NCBI RefSeq assembly: GCF_000696385.1
Contig: NZ_JJMN01000006.1
Location: 62,001-126,000 of the forward strand
Direction of reading: 5' to 3'
Source of the DNA: Vibrio metoecus
Lineage (GTDB): Bacteria; Pseudomonadota; Gammaproteobacteria; Enterobacterales; Vibrionaceae
DNA: 64,000 nt
The first letter of the stretch is position 1. The number at the start of each line of letters is the position of its first letter. Positions 9,469-18,826 of the stretch are shown here, piece after piece. Position numbers and translations under genes: made by a program. The notes below the pieces were generated by a model. It saw only the letters and a program-made list of their open reading frames with translations. It did no database searches and was not told the origin of the DNA.

Positions 9469-9868
9469 GATAGGTCCTTATCAACCATTGGGTTGTAAAT
9501 CGTTGGTATAATCAAGATGAATATTTAGTAGTTCACTGTGAACGCCTAGATATTCTTCTGCATGTTAATTTGTTTTTCTTCTTCCCTTTTCTTCAAATGA
9601 GATACCCATCACTCTCAACACAATAAACAAGTGACAAACGTCACAAATACGATCTAATCAGCCGATCATTCTTTTAAACTGTGTGCGCTTTTTGCTGACA
9701 AAAATATCTAGATAACAGGAAAAGGCAAAAAGTGTCTCGAACACAGTAATGACAGGTTTTTATTGATGAGCATCACACTTGAAATCAAAGTTAGACTGAG
9801 AGTGGTTGACTTAAAATACCGCACACTTAACCTAGTAGTATATTATGAACTACTACAAGGTCGTCACA
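9469..9868. promoter_or_regulatory. Divergent cymA/cymE control region
   Basis: 400-base intergenic region that must hold both operon promoters. A CRP-like site GTGA-CAAACG-TCACA lies at 9631-9645 with the correct 6-base spacer, consistent with catabolite control. A near-cymA palindrome GTTCAC-T-GTGAAC (9531-9543) is a candidate operator. A TTGACT at 9806-9811 could be a -35 box for cymE, but I see no convincing -10 at 17 bases. Confidence 0.6.
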
Positions 9869-11098
9869 ATGAAAAAGACATGGATAACAACAGCGCTACT
9901 TGCCACGTTTGTGAGTCTGCCAACGGCTATCTACGCTCAAGATATTCAGCCAGAACCTGATTCCGATCTGTTGATCTGGACTGATACTACGACTCTGGAT
10001 TACATGAAGTCTGCGGCGGAATCGTTTAACCAAGATTTTGGTTACAAGGTGAAATTTTCATTTCGTGGATTAGCCCCGATTGATGCGGCCTCTCGCATGA
10101 TTCAAGACGGCGGATCTGCCCGAGTCGCTGATATTGCAGAAATCGAACACGATTTACTTGGCAAACTGGTTGTCGCAGGTGGCGCGATGGAAAACCTAGT
10201 ATCCGCAGAGCATATTCAATCCACATTTTTACCCAATGCTAACGCAGCCGCTCAATATGCTGGTAACTATTACGGATTCCCTGTGAGCTATGCGACTTTA
10301 GCGTTGTTTTACAACAAAGATTTGCTCCCTAAAGCCCCGGCAACCTTTGAAGAAATCATGGACTTTGGGAAAGGTTTTAATAACGCCAAAGAAAATAAAT
10401 ACGCTCTGCTGTGGGATATCCAGAATTACTATGAATCACGAATGTTCTTGACTCTGTATGGTGCGTATGAATTTGGCAAAGGAGGAACTGATGCCAAAGA
10501 TCTCGGTATCGATTCATCGCTAGCACAACAGGGTATGAGTGCAATGAAAACGCTGAAAGCCGCGAATAACTCGAATCCTGTTGATATGCGTAACCCACAA
10601 GTACGCCGAGGTCTGTTTGGTGAGGGGAAAGTAGCCACGATTATTGATGGTCCTTGGGCGATTCAAGGCTATGACAACAGTGGTGTCAACTATGGTGTCG
10701 TTCCAATCCCAACTTTTGAAGGTAAACAGCCCCGAACATTCTCGACAGTACGTCTAGCGGTGGTTTCCTCATACAGTGAATACCCAAAAGCCGCTCAACT
10801 ATTTGCGAATTATCTCTCTTCCGAAAAGATGCTGATGAAACGCTATCAAATGACCAAATCGATTCCACCAGTACAGAGCTTGATGGAAAAAATCATTGTT
10901 AATGCGGATGAAGCCACCTACGCAATTATCGCTCAAGGTTTCCATTCCGACGCTATGCCATCGATTCCTGAGATGGGCTACTTGTGGTCACCGATGGCGA
11001 GTGCCATCACAGCCATGTGGGTCAATGATCAAACGCCAAAACAGGTTCTTGATCATGCCAAAGCGATAATTGAAGAGCAGATCGCGTTTCAGGAGTAA
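9869..11098 (+). CDS. cymE: Periplasmic cyclodextrin-binding protein (MalE-like)
   Basis: 409-residue solute-binding protein of the maltose/extracellular family 1 class, with a signal peptide (MKKTWITT...IYAQD, about 25 residues) and family motifs such as DGPWAIQGYDNSG and FPVSYATLALFYNKDLLPKAP. It delivers cyclodextrins or maltodextrins to CymFG. I chose the ATG at 9869 because it starts a classical signal peptide; the frame is open back to an ATG at 9845, which would add eight residues. First gene of the plus operon; 2 bases separate it from cymF. Confidence 0.88.
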   Translation: MKKTWITTALLATFVSLPTAIYAQDIQPEPDSDLLIWTDTTTLDYMKSAAESFNQDFGYKVKFSFRGLAPIDAASRMIQDGGSARVADIAEIEHDLLGKLVVAGGAMENLVSAEHIQSTFLPNANAAAQYAGNYYGFPVSYATLALFYNKDLLPKAPATFEEIMDFGKGFNNAKENKYALLWDIQNYYESRMFLTLYGAYEFGKGGTDAKDLGIDSSLAQQGMSAMKTLKAANNSNPVDMRNPQVRRGLFGEGKVATIIDGPWAIQGYDNSGVNYGVVPIPTFEGKQPRTFSTVRLAVVSSYSEYPKAAQLFANYLSSEKMLMKRYQMTKSIPPVQSLMEKIIVNADEATYAIIAQGFHSDAMPSIPEMGYLWSPMASAITAMWVNDQTPKQVLDHAKAIIEEQIAFQE

Positions 11099-11100
11099 CT

Positions 11101-12384
11101 ATGTTGTTGTCGCAAACCTTCAAAGCTCCCAATGTGTCGGCATCCTGGATTATCATGGGCTCAACACAATTGGCGCATAAACATTGGATTACTGGCGGAG
11201 TTTTCTTCGCCATTCAATGCCTGTTTATTCTCTACCTGCCCGATTTAGCTACCGCACTCAACGGCTTAATATCACTGGGAGATGTAGCCCAGACTCGTCA
11301 GGGTTTTAAAGTGATCCAAGGGGATAACTCCATCTTTATGTTGGTGGAAGGGGTTATCGCCCTACTGTTCCTCTTCTTAGTTATCATCGCTTACGTGATG
11401 AACGTTCGTCATGCGCAAGCATGTGAGCCATGCCGATTGACCGTACGTCAGCAACTTAAAACAATCTACGATGAAAAATTCGCTTTTATTGTTTTATCGC
11501 CTGCGTTCATTGCCAGCATCGCTTTCATCATTATGCCGATTGCGATCACCGTACTGGTCTCGTTCACTAACTACTCTGCGCCACACCATATTCCGCCGAA
11601 AAATCTGGTCGATTGGGTCGGTTTTAAAAACTTTCTTACCCTATTTGAGCTAAAGATCTGGTCGAGTACTTTTGTAGGTGTAGCGACGTGGACGGTTATC
11701 TGGGCGATTGCCGCGACCATTTGTACTTGTGGTTTTGGCTTTATCCTTGCGTTGGCGTTGGAAAATCGCAACATCAAAGCAAAGAAGCTTTGGCGTTTTG
11801 TGTTTATCTTGCCTTATGCCATTCCTGCGTTTGTTACGCTACTGATGTTCCGTTTACTGCTCAACGGTATTGGGCCTGTGAACGCGACGCTCAATGCATG
11901 GGGATTTGAGTCAGTTGCTTTCCTCTCTGATCCGTACTTAGCCAAGTTAACGGTCATTGCGGTCAGTGTCTGGGTTGGTGCGCCCTACTTTATGCTATTG
12001 ATCTCTGGCGCCTTAACCAATATTCCCCGCGATTTGTACGAAGCAAGCGAAGTCGACGGTGCCAGTAAATTTCAACAATTTCGTGAAATCACGCTGCCGA
12101 TGGTCTTGCATCAAGTCGCGCCATCGCTAGTGATGACCTTTGCCCACAACTTCAATAATTTCGGTGCGATATTTTTACTCACCGAAGGCGGCCCAATCAA
12201 TCCAGAATACCGATTTGCAGGCCATACCGACATTCTGATCACTTGGATTTATAAATTAACCTTGGACTTCCAGCAGTACCAAATCGCCTCTGTGATTTCG
12301 ATTGTGATCTTTTTGTTCTTGTCGGTAATCGCTATCTGGCAATTCCGCCGCATGAAATCCTTTAAAGACGATGTAGGAATGTAA
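11101..12384 (+). CDS. cymF: ABC importer permease, MalF-like
   Basis: 427-residue inner-membrane protein with about eight hydrophobic segments. The first two (around residues 30-50 and 80-100) form the extra N-terminal part typical of MalF-type permeases. The EAA loop that docks on the ATPase is YEASEVDGASKFQQFREI. A good ribosome site (caggagtaact) precedes the ATG, which lies 2 bases after the cymE stop, indicating coupled translation. It pairs with CymG and the divergently encoded ATPase CymD. Confidence 0.9.
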   Translation: MLLSQTFKAPNVSASWIIMGSTQLAHKHWITGGVFFAIQCLFILYLPDLATALNGLISLGDVAQTRQGFKVIQGDNSIFMLVEGVIALLFLFLVIIAYVMNVRHAQACEPCRLTVRQQLKTIYDEKFAFIVLSPAFIASIAFIIMPIAITVLVSFTNYSAPHHIPPKNLVDWVGFKNFLTLFELKIWSSTFVGVATWTVIWAIAATICTCGFGFILALALENRNIKAKKLWRFVFILPYAIPAFVTLLMFRLLLNGIGPVNATLNAWGFESVAFLSDPYLAKLTVIAVSVWVGAPYFMLLISGALTNIPRDLYEASEVDGASKFQQFREITLPMVLHQVAPSLVMTFAHNFNNFGAIFLLTEGGPINPEYRFAGHTDILITWIYKLTLDFQQYQIASVISIVIFLFLSVIAIWQFRRMKSFKDDVGM

Positions 12385-12386
12385 CC

Positions 12387-13220
12387 ATGGATAAACTACT
12401 GACTAAACTCGCGACTGCTATCGTCTATTTGTTTCTCACCATCAATGCCATCCTCGTTTTAGGACCCGTATTGTGGACGGTTTTAGCCTCCTTTAAGCCG
12501 GGCAATAACCTCTTCAGCTCCTCATTTGGTGAGTTCGCTTTTACGCTCGACCATTACAAAGCTCTGTTTACCGATACGCCGTATTTAGAGTGGTACAAGA
12601 ACACCTTCTTACTTGCTACCGCCAACATGTTGATCTCACTGGTGGTGGTCACCATGACGGCCTTTGTTTTCTCACGTTACCGCTTTCAAGGTAAACGCAA
12701 CGTGTTGATGAGCATTTTGGTGTTGCAAATGTTTCCCGCTTTTTTATCTATGACGGCGATTTACATTCTGTTGTCAAAAATGGGCTTAATCGATACCTAT
12801 ATCGGCTTACTATTCGTTTATGTCACAGGTTCTCTGCCATTTATGACTTGGCTGGTGAAAGGCTATTTTGATGCCATTCCCACTTCTCTGGATGAAGCGG
12901 CCAAAATCGATGGTGCTGGGCATATGACCATTTTCCTTGAGATCATTTTACCGCTGGCTAAACCAATTTTAGTGTTTGTCGCTTTGGTCTCTTTTACCGG
13001 GCCTTGGATGGATTTTATCTTACCGACGCTGATTTTACGCAGCGAAGAGAAGATGACTCTCGCTATCGGCATCTTCAGTTGGATCACATCCAACTCAGCG
13101 GAAAACTTCACTCTCTTTGCCGCAGGCTCGCTACTGGTCGCAGTGCCGATCACTCTATTGTTTGTTATCACACAAAAACACATCACCACTGGCTTAGTCA
13201 GTGGCGCAGTAAAAGAATAA
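12387..13220 (+). CDS. cymG: ABC importer permease, MalG-like
   Basis: 277-residue permease with six predicted membrane spans and the EAA loop LDEAAKIDGAGHMTIFLEI. Second permease of the cyclodextrin importer. It starts 2 bases after the cymF stop and ends 15 bases before cymH. Confidence 0.9.
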   Translation: MDKLLTKLATAIVYLFLTINAILVLGPVLWTVLASFKPGNNLFSSSFGEFAFTLDHYKALFTDTPYLEWYKNTFLLATANMLISLVVVTMTAFVFSRYRFQGKRNVLMSILVLQMFPAFLSMTAIYILLSKMGLIDTYIGLLFVYVTGSLPFMTWLVKGYFDAIPTSLDEAAKIDGAGHMTIFLEIILPLAKPILVFVALVSFTGPWMDFILPTLILRSEEKMTLAIGIFSWITSNSAENFTLFAAGSLLVAVPITLLFVITQKHITTGLVSGAVKE

Positions 13221-13235
13221 TTATCAGGAACTCGT

Positions 13236-15029
13236 ATGATTACAAGAAGCTCATTAACTCACTTGGCAAAAAGCGCAGACAGCTATGCTTACGACAACAA
13301 TACACTGCATATTCGCTTTCGCAGTGCTAAAGGCGAAGTCGACCGCGTAACGTTATGGATTGGCGACCCCTACATCTGGGCGAAAGGCGGATTAGACGGC
13401 GGCAACTTAGGAGGAAGTGACGCCCATGGCTGGATTGGTGGTACCGAAGTACCCATGTATTTAGAAGGCCAAAGTGAACATCATGACCATTGGTTTGCTT
13501 CGTTTGTTCCACCGAAAAAGCGTAGCCGTTACGGTTTTATCCTGCATGGTAAAGAAGGGGAAAAACTGCTGTTTGGTGAAAAACGCTGTGTGGATATTCA
13601 GGACAAGCGGCAAGCAGATATTGAGCTGAGCAATTTAAGCAACTTTTTTTGCTTTCCTTACATCAACCCCAAAGACGTTTTAAAAACACCAGAATGGGTA
13701 CGTAACACCATCTGGTACCAAATTTTCCCTGAACGTTTTCACAATGGACGGCCAGAGATTTCACCACCACAAGTTGAGCCTTGGGGAAGTACGCCAACCC
13801 GTCACAATTTTATGGGCGGTGATCTGTGGGGCGTTATTGAAAAATTGGATTACTTACAAGATCTTGGTGTTAACGGACTCTATTTTTGCCCTATTTTTAC
13901 GGCTAATGCTAACCATAAATATGACACGATTGATTACTACAAAGTCGATCCACATTTTGGCGGTAATGAGGCGTTTCGCGCTTTGGTGCAAGAGGCTCAT
14001 CGTCGCGGGATGAAAGTGATGTTAGATGCGGTATTCAACCATATTGGCCACCAGTCACCACTATGGTTGGACGTGGTAGAAAAAGGGGCTGAGTCTCGCT
14101 ACGCCGACTGGTTCTGGATCAAACAATTCCCTGTGTATCCGGATAAACCTAAATCCGAGTGGGATTTTAGTAACCTCCATTATGAAACGTTTGCCAACGT
14201 AGCCGAAATGCCCAAGTTGAATACCGAAAATCCTGAATGTCGTGCTTACCTTTTGGATGTAGCCCGCCATTGGATCGAAGAGTTTGATATCGATGGATGG
14301 CGACTGGACGTGGCAAATGAAGTTGATCACGACTTTTGGCGCGATTTCCGCCGTTTAGTCAAAGGCATAAAACCTGACTGCTACATATTGGGCGAAATAT
14401 GGCACGAAGGCATGCCTTGGTTGCGTGGAGATCAATACGATTCGCTGATGAATTACCCGCTCACACAAGCGATCACAGACTTTTTTGCGCTGGGTACTGA
14501 TGATAAAACACGCTTTATCCACTCAGTTACCCATTCTTACCTTGCTTATCCACGCAATGTAAACGAAGCGATGTTTAATTTGCTGGAAAGTCACGACACC
14601 ACGCGCCTGGTTAGTTTATGTGGCGGTGATAAACGTAAAGCGAAACTGGCTTATCTGTTCATGTTCACGCAAGTCGGAGCTCCCTGTATCTACTATGGTG
14701 GCGAAATTGGCATGGATGGACAAAAAGGAATTGGCTTAGAACTGAACCGAAAATGCATGGTTTGGGATGAGGATCAGCAAGATATTGAATTTAAATCTTT
14801 TATACAGAAGCTTATCCAGCTTCGCCGAGCCTATCCGGAATGTAACAACCCCTATCTAGAATGGATTGATGTAGCACATCCTCATGTCGTTGCCTTCCGT
14901 AAAGGCTCACTGCAAGTGGTGATCAATAATAGCGATAGAGAAGCAGTGTGCGCCGTGAATGGCAACGAACTCACTCTTCCTGCATTTGGCTTTGAAGTGC
15001 GGGATCTTCAGACCTTACAAGTGTTATGA
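13236..15029 (+). CDS. cymH: Cyclomaltodextrinase / neopullulanase (GH13)
   Basis: 597-residue cytoplasmic enzyme (no signal peptide) that linearises and hydrolyses imported cyclodextrins. Residues 1-130 are a CBM34-like N-domain as in cyclomaltodextrinases and neopullulanases. Catalytic residues are visible: region I DAVFNHIG (264-271), nucleophile D358 in GWRLDVANEVDH, acid/base E387 in ILGEIWHEG and D454 in LLESHDTTR. The ribosome site caggaa precedes the ATG. The stop overlaps the next start by 4 bases. Confidence 0.9.
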   Translation: MITRSSLTHLAKSADSYAYDNNTLHIRFRSAKGEVDRVTLWIGDPYIWAKGGLDGGNLGGSDAHGWIGGTEVPMYLEGQSEHHDHWFASFVPPKKRSRYGFILHGKEGEKLLFGEKRCVDIQDKRQADIELSNLSNFFCFPYINPKDVLKTPEWVRNTIWYQIFPERFHNGRPEISPPQVEPWGSTPTRHNFMGGDLWGVIEKLDYLQDLGVNGLYFCPIFTANANHKYDTIDYYKVDPHFGGNEAFRALVQEAHRRGMKVMLDAVFNHIGHQSPLWLDVVEKGAESRYADWFWIKQFPVYPDKPKSEWDFSNLHYETFANVAEMPKLNTENPECRAYLLDVARHWIEEFDIDGWRLDVANEVDHDFWRDFRRLVKGIKPDCYILGEIWHEGMPWLRGDQYDSLMNYPLTQAITDFFALGTDDKTRFIHSVTHSYLAYPRNVNEAMFNLLESHDTTRLVSLCGGDKRKAKLAYLFMFTQVGAPCIYYGGEIGMDGQKGIGLELNRKCMVWDEDQQDIEFKSFIQKLIQLRRAYPECNNPYLEWIDVAHPHVVAFRKGSLQVVINNSDREAVCAVNGNELTLPAFGFEVRDLQTLQVL

Positions 15030-15916
15030 AATTAGGATTTTCTGTTGATTCCGAGTGGATATGGAGCATGCTCATCGATGACGGTGGGCAGCCTCTCTAT
15101 CACGGCCAGTTAATTTCCCCCACCAACATGCAGCAAACCGCGGAGCTTATAACGAACGTGGCTCTTAACATGCAACGCATGTTTGGAACCTTAACGCTAA
15201 TAGGCATTAATTTGATGCCTGACTGCTGGCAAGGGGCATTACCTAAGGCTAAAGAAACGCTGTCTCAGTGGTTATCAACGCACCTTACCGTTCCCTATCA
15301 AATCTTAAATCCGGCTGTCATTGCGCTAGCGCAAATACAGCCGCTACCTCAAGGCAATACCTTAAGTGCCGTATTAGACGATGGTTGTGAGTTGTACGTA
15401 ACTGATCAACTCAATCCAAACGATCCCTATCGCCACGTGCTCGATTTAGGCTGGGCACATAAGCCACTGAAAGGATATCAAAGCTTAATTGATGGGCTGA
15501 CGCCCCTTTGTACTTGCGGTAGTGATGAGTGCATTCGTCAATACTTATCGCGCAAAGGGCTTGAGCGCCAATATCATCAGCTCTCTTTACAACATTGCAC
15601 CGCGAGTGAAATTATCCAAAATGTTGATCAAAACCAAGCATGGTCAACCCGTATTTATCGCATCTGGATTGATCAGCTCGCTCGCGCTCTATCCGATGCG
15701 ATCATTCACTTCAAACCCAAGCTGCTCATCTTAAGTGGCGGTCTAATCCAACACCCTGATTTAGCCTTAACTCTAAGAAGCGCCTTAAGTCGCTACTGTC
15801 TATCTGAAGCTCTACCCAAAATCGAGTGTCTTAATAATGAAGGATACGATTTTGCTAAGGGCTCAGTCTCGATGTACACCGTAAATTGTGCACAACTCCC
15901 TACATTCACCTCATGA
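15026..15916 (+). CDS. Degenerate ROK-family protein lacking kinase residues
   Basis: 296-residue protein with the ROK fold signature at its zinc site: LCTCGSDECIR (C162, C164, C169) and a plausible fourth ligand H145. Two elements needed for sugar phosphorylation are absent. The N-terminal phosphate loop expected as DIGGTK reads GFSVDSEWIW, and the catalytic Asp of the ROK N-D motif is replaced in ILNPAVIALAQ (N95-P96). It is therefore unlikely to be an active glucokinase and may act as a sugar sensor or as a partner of the following TrmB regulator. Its ATG overlaps the cymH stop (ATGA). The position matches one of the functionally unassigned cym genes (cymI). Confidence 0.72.
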   Translation: MKLGFSVDSEWIWSMLIDDGGQPLYHGQLISPTNMQQTAELITNVALNMQRMFGTLTLIGINLMPDCWQGALPKAKETLSQWLSTHLTVPYQILNPAVIALAQIQPLPQGNTLSAVLDDGCELYVTDQLNPNDPYRHVLDLGWAHKPLKGYQSLIDGLTPLCTCGSDECIRQYLSRKGLERQYHQLSLQHCTASEIIQNVDQNQAWSTRIYRIWIDQLARALSDAIIHFKPKLLILSGGLIQHPDLALTLRSALSRYCLSEALPKIECLNNEGYDFAKGSVSMYTVNCAQLPTFTS

Positions 15917-15969
15917 TGAGTGGTAACCTTGACAGGAAAATTCGTGTGAATCATTACCGAGGAACCCCC

Positions 15970-16782
15970 GTGACCGAGCTGGTAACAAAACTGATGGACT
16001 TTGGCTTTACCAAAACCGATGCCTTGGTTTATATCAATTTACTCAAAAATGGCCGCGCCAGCGGTTATAAAATTGCCAAAGATATTTCACTTTCTCGCTC
16101 ATCTGTCTATTCGTCGATTGATAACTTGTATAAGAATGGCTGCATTTTTATGTCTGATGGAGAGACGAAAGAATACGAAGCGAAATCACCCGATTTGATT
16201 TTTAGCCAGATTGAGAAAAAAACCATAGAAAACATTCAGATCCTGAAAAAAGAACTCTCACGGATGATGCTTCAGGAAGAGAAAGAATTTATTTACAACG
16301 TTTCCGGGTTTGAAAACCTGTTACAAAAAGCACGTGAAATGCTGAACTTGGCGCAAATCGAGGTCTATCTCAATACTGATTTTCATCTTGACCTTATTGC
16401 AGATGAAATGTGCCAAGCCATTGAACGCGGTGTGCGAGTGATTGTTTTCTCTTTCAATCGGTTAAGTCTGCCTCATCCGAAGATTGAACACTACTCTCGC
16501 TCCGACAATATAGAGCAACGCTACCCTTCACACCGTTTTATGCTAGTAGTGGATATGAAACAAGCTATGATGTTCTCTAACCGAGAAGAGACACAAGGGC
16601 TTTTTTCTAACAATCACTTAATGGTGAAAATGATGGCGGAACACATTCATAGTGACATCTACCTTACCGAGTATGAAAAACTCGCGCCAGAGAAGCGCTG
16701 TCGCATTGCCACAGTGCATGAATTAGAAAACAGTATGGTGATTGATGACCGCTTAAGCTTACAAGCTCAAATAAAAGCATAA
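15970..16782 (+). CDS. TrmB-family transcriptional regulator of the cyclodextrin genes
   Basis: About 270 residues: an N-terminal winged helix-turn-helix of the TrmB type (LMDFGFTKTDALVYINLL..., recognition region SLSRSSVYSSIDNLY) followed by a sugar-sensing C-terminal domain. TrmB proteins control maltodextrin and trehalose genes in archaea and some bacteria, so this is the likely local regulator. I favour the GTG at 15970, which has GAGGAA about 6 bases upstream and begins the conserved domain. In-frame ATGs exist at 15886, 15913 and 15916; the first would overlap the ROK gene by 31 bases. Confidence 0.78.
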   Translation: MTELVTKLMDFGFTKTDALVYINLLKNGRASGYKIAKDISLSRSSVYSSIDNLYKNGCIFMSDGETKEYEAKSPDLIFSQIEKKTIENIQILKKELSRMMLQEEKEFIYNVSGFENLLQKAREMLNLAQIEVYLNTDFHLDLIADEMCQAIERGVRVIVFSFNRLSLPHPKIEHYSRSDNIEQRYPSHRFMLVVDMKQAMMFSNREETQGLFSNNHLMVKMMAEHIHSDIYLTEYEKLAPEKRCRIATVHELENSMVIDDRLSLQAQIKA

Positions 16783-16795
16783 GTGGAAAAACTGA

Positions 16796-16820
16796 GGCGG
16801 GATAGGATCCCGCCTTTTTT
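16796..16820 (+). terminator. Rho-independent terminator of the cymE operon
   Basis: An 8-bp GC-rich stem (GGCGGGAT, 16796-16803, with ATCCCGCC, 16807-16814) and 3-base loop are followed by six T residues. It lies 14 bases after the regulator stop and closes the plus-strand operon. Confidence 0.9.
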
Positions 16821-16866
16821 ATCGATACAAGAGATTGACCTGCAAAAACGAAGTCATCTGGCAATC

Positions 16867-17541
16867 TTAGGCCAACAAAATCTCTCTCAGCTCATGCAGT
16901 GATGTCACTTCATAATGTGGCGTAATGCCATCTGGTTTCGGGTGCTGATGCATATTGAGCCAGCAAGTTTCGATGCCAAAATTCAAGCCGCCAAGAATGT
17001 CAGAATGTGGATTATCCCCGACCATCAACACTCGGCTTTTGGCAGGGTTCCCCATACGCTCTAGTGCGTGGGCAAAAATCCCAGCATCCGGCTTCGCAAT
17101 CCCAACTTCCTCGGAAATCACTATGTGATCAAAAAAGTCGGTCATGCCAGTTTTGGCCAATCGTACATCTTGTAGTTCGGTAAAACCATTGGTAATAATG
17201 CCCAAACGCGCTTTACCTTGTAGTGCCTGCATCAACTCCATGGCACCCGGTAGCAAGGTGCAAATATCTGCCATAGCTTGCAAGAATGCGCTATTAAGCT
17301 CGGCTGTGGTGGTATTAAGCTTTTCAGCCCAGCCCGCAAAGCGCGTATGCTTCAGCTGCGCCGCAGTAATATCACCGTTTTGATAATCCACCCACAGCGG
17401 TTTATTCACTTCTTGGTATTGGTGAAAATCTTGTTCGGTAAACTCCACACCTTTGCGTGCGAACATCAGCTGCATCCCTTTAAAAGCATCGAAATGAAAC
17501 AAGGTCTCGTCAGCGTCAAATAAGATCCAATCGTACTTCAT
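16867..17541 (-). CDS. yjjG: HAD-family pyrimidine nucleotidase (YjjG)
   Basis: 224-residue HAD phosphatase, nearly collinear with E. coli YjjG (225 residues): [14 protein letters not shown] (nucleophile motif), [33 protein letters not shown] and [15 protein letters not shown]. YjjG dephosphorylates dUMP, dTMP and non-canonical pyrimidine nucleotides. It is the right border of the cyclodextrin island. The ribosome site aaggagatc precedes the ATG. Confidence 0.93.
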   Translation of the reverse strand: MKYDWILFDADETLFHFDAFKGMQLMFARKGVEFTEQDFHQYQEVNKPLWVDYQNGDITAAQLKHTRFAGWAEKLNTTTAELNSAFLQAMADICTLLPGAMELMQALQGKARLGIITNGFTELQDVRLAKTGMTDFFDHIVISEEVGIAKPDAGIFAHALERMGNPAKSRVLMVGDNPHSDILGGLNFGIETCWLNMHQHPKPDGITPHYEVTSLHELREILLA

Positions 17542-17741
17542 GATGATCTCCTTAAAATCAGGCCGACAGTGTAGTGTTTTTCGCAGCGAATGAACATGGT
17601 TATCATTTTGTTAATCCACTAACAAATGTGTGTTTTATTTCTGCCAAGTGTTCGATTCGGTGACTTAGCGCAAAAAGTAGCCCGAGATTTCTTTTTATAA
17701 AGAAGCGTGAAGCGATACATTGAACGGCAGAAGGAGTGGTT

Positions 17742-17918
17742 ATGAAGCGTTTTTTCCCGTCATCAGTCATGTTGGTCCCGTTTGTGGTCAAACATTACCC
17801 CGAGCAGGAAGAGTATTCAGCGGCAGAAGATGGTGCGGAACATGACACTCCTTCCTCGATGGCTACAGACCATCTCACCGACACGTCTAAGGCGCATAAG
17901 CAATCTATGGAGGATTAA
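17742..17918 (+). CDS. Small hypothetical protein upstream of elbB
   Basis: 58-residue ORF beginning MKRFFPSSVMLVPFVVKHY with a very good ribosome site (aaggag, 7 bases before the ATG). The N-terminal 17 residues are hydrophobic or basic and the rest is acidic and Ser/Thr-rich. It ends 4 bases before elbB, so translation could be coupled. No family recognised. An upstream inverted repeat (TTTGTTA/TAACAAA, 17607-17626) may be regulatory. Confidence 0.5.
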   Translation: MKRFFPSSVMLVPFVVKHYPEQEEYSAAEDGAEHDTPSSMATDHLTDTSKAHKQSMED

Positions 17919-17922
17919 TGTC

Positions 17923-18574
17923 ATGAAGAAAGTCGCGGTTATTCTCAGTGGCTGTGGAGTTTTCGATGGAGCAGAGATCCACGAATCGGTGCTTGCGCTG
18001 CATGCCATCGAGAAACAAGGAGCCAGTTGGCACTGCTTTGCGCCGAATGTGGAGCAGATGCATGTCATTAACCACATCACGGGTGAAGAGATGCCAGAAA
18101 CACGCAATGTATTGGTGGAATCGGCCCGCATTGCGCGCGGAAACATCCAAGATGTAGTCACACTCAATGTGAATGAATTTGATGCACTTCTGCTACCGGG
18201 CGGATTTGGAGCCGCGAAAAATCTCACCGACTTTGCGGTCAAAGGCACACAATGCAGTATCAATCCTGATGTGGACCACCGCTTGCCTTGCTTTTGCGGA
18301 TGCGCAAAAACCTGCGGGTTATATCTGTATTGCCCCGACCATCATTCCAATGATTTATGGCGAAGCCGCACAAGGCACAATAGGCAATGATCACGGTACC
18401 GCAACTGCGTTTAATCAGTTAGGTGGACAGCATGTGGATTGTCCAGTGGAAGGTATTGTATTTGATGAAAGGCACAAAGTGCTTTCCACTCCTGCTTACA
18501 TGTTGGCGGAGAATATTTCCCAAGCGGCGAGCGGAATAGAAAAACTTGTCGAACGTCTACTGCAACTGGCTTAG
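17923..18574 (+). pseudogene. elbB: Isoprenoid biosynthesis glyoxalase ElbB, frame broken as written
   Basis: DJ-1/PfpI-type protein aligning with E. coli ElbB (217 residues): LSGCGVFDGAEIHESV, NVLVESARIARG, LLPGGFGAAKNLTDFA, then ICIAPTIIPMIYG and TPAYMLAENI. The frame shifts near 18279, where GACCACCGCTTGC contains one base too many; removing one C restores a 216-residue protein (DVDHACLAFADAQKPAG). The start ATG at 17923 has GGAGG upstream. It is probably intact in vivo, given the insertion-only pattern across the window. Confidence 0.88.
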
Positions 18575-18598
18575 CGCTGTATTACGCTGCCGATTTTG

Positions 18599-18625
18599 AT
18601 GCCCACTTCACGTGGGCATTTATTT
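18599..18625 (+). terminator. Terminator downstream of elbB
   Basis: An 8-bp stem (ATGCCCAC 18599-18606, GTGGGCAT 18612-18619) is followed by TTATTTTTA, 24 bases after the elbB stop. Confidence 0.8.
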
Positions 18626-18826
18626 TTATCATCAGCATTTGTCCCACAAATAAAACCAAGCTATTAATAGTGATAGTTTTATAGAAATTCCAAATGGCCT
18701 AATTGCCATAATCTTGAAGCCAATATAACCTTGATAACGTAACAGGCAGCAAAAGACCGTTTGGTTCTCCTGATACCGTTACCCTTTTTAACTTTAACTT
18801 TTAATCCAAATTTTGGAGAAAACCCA

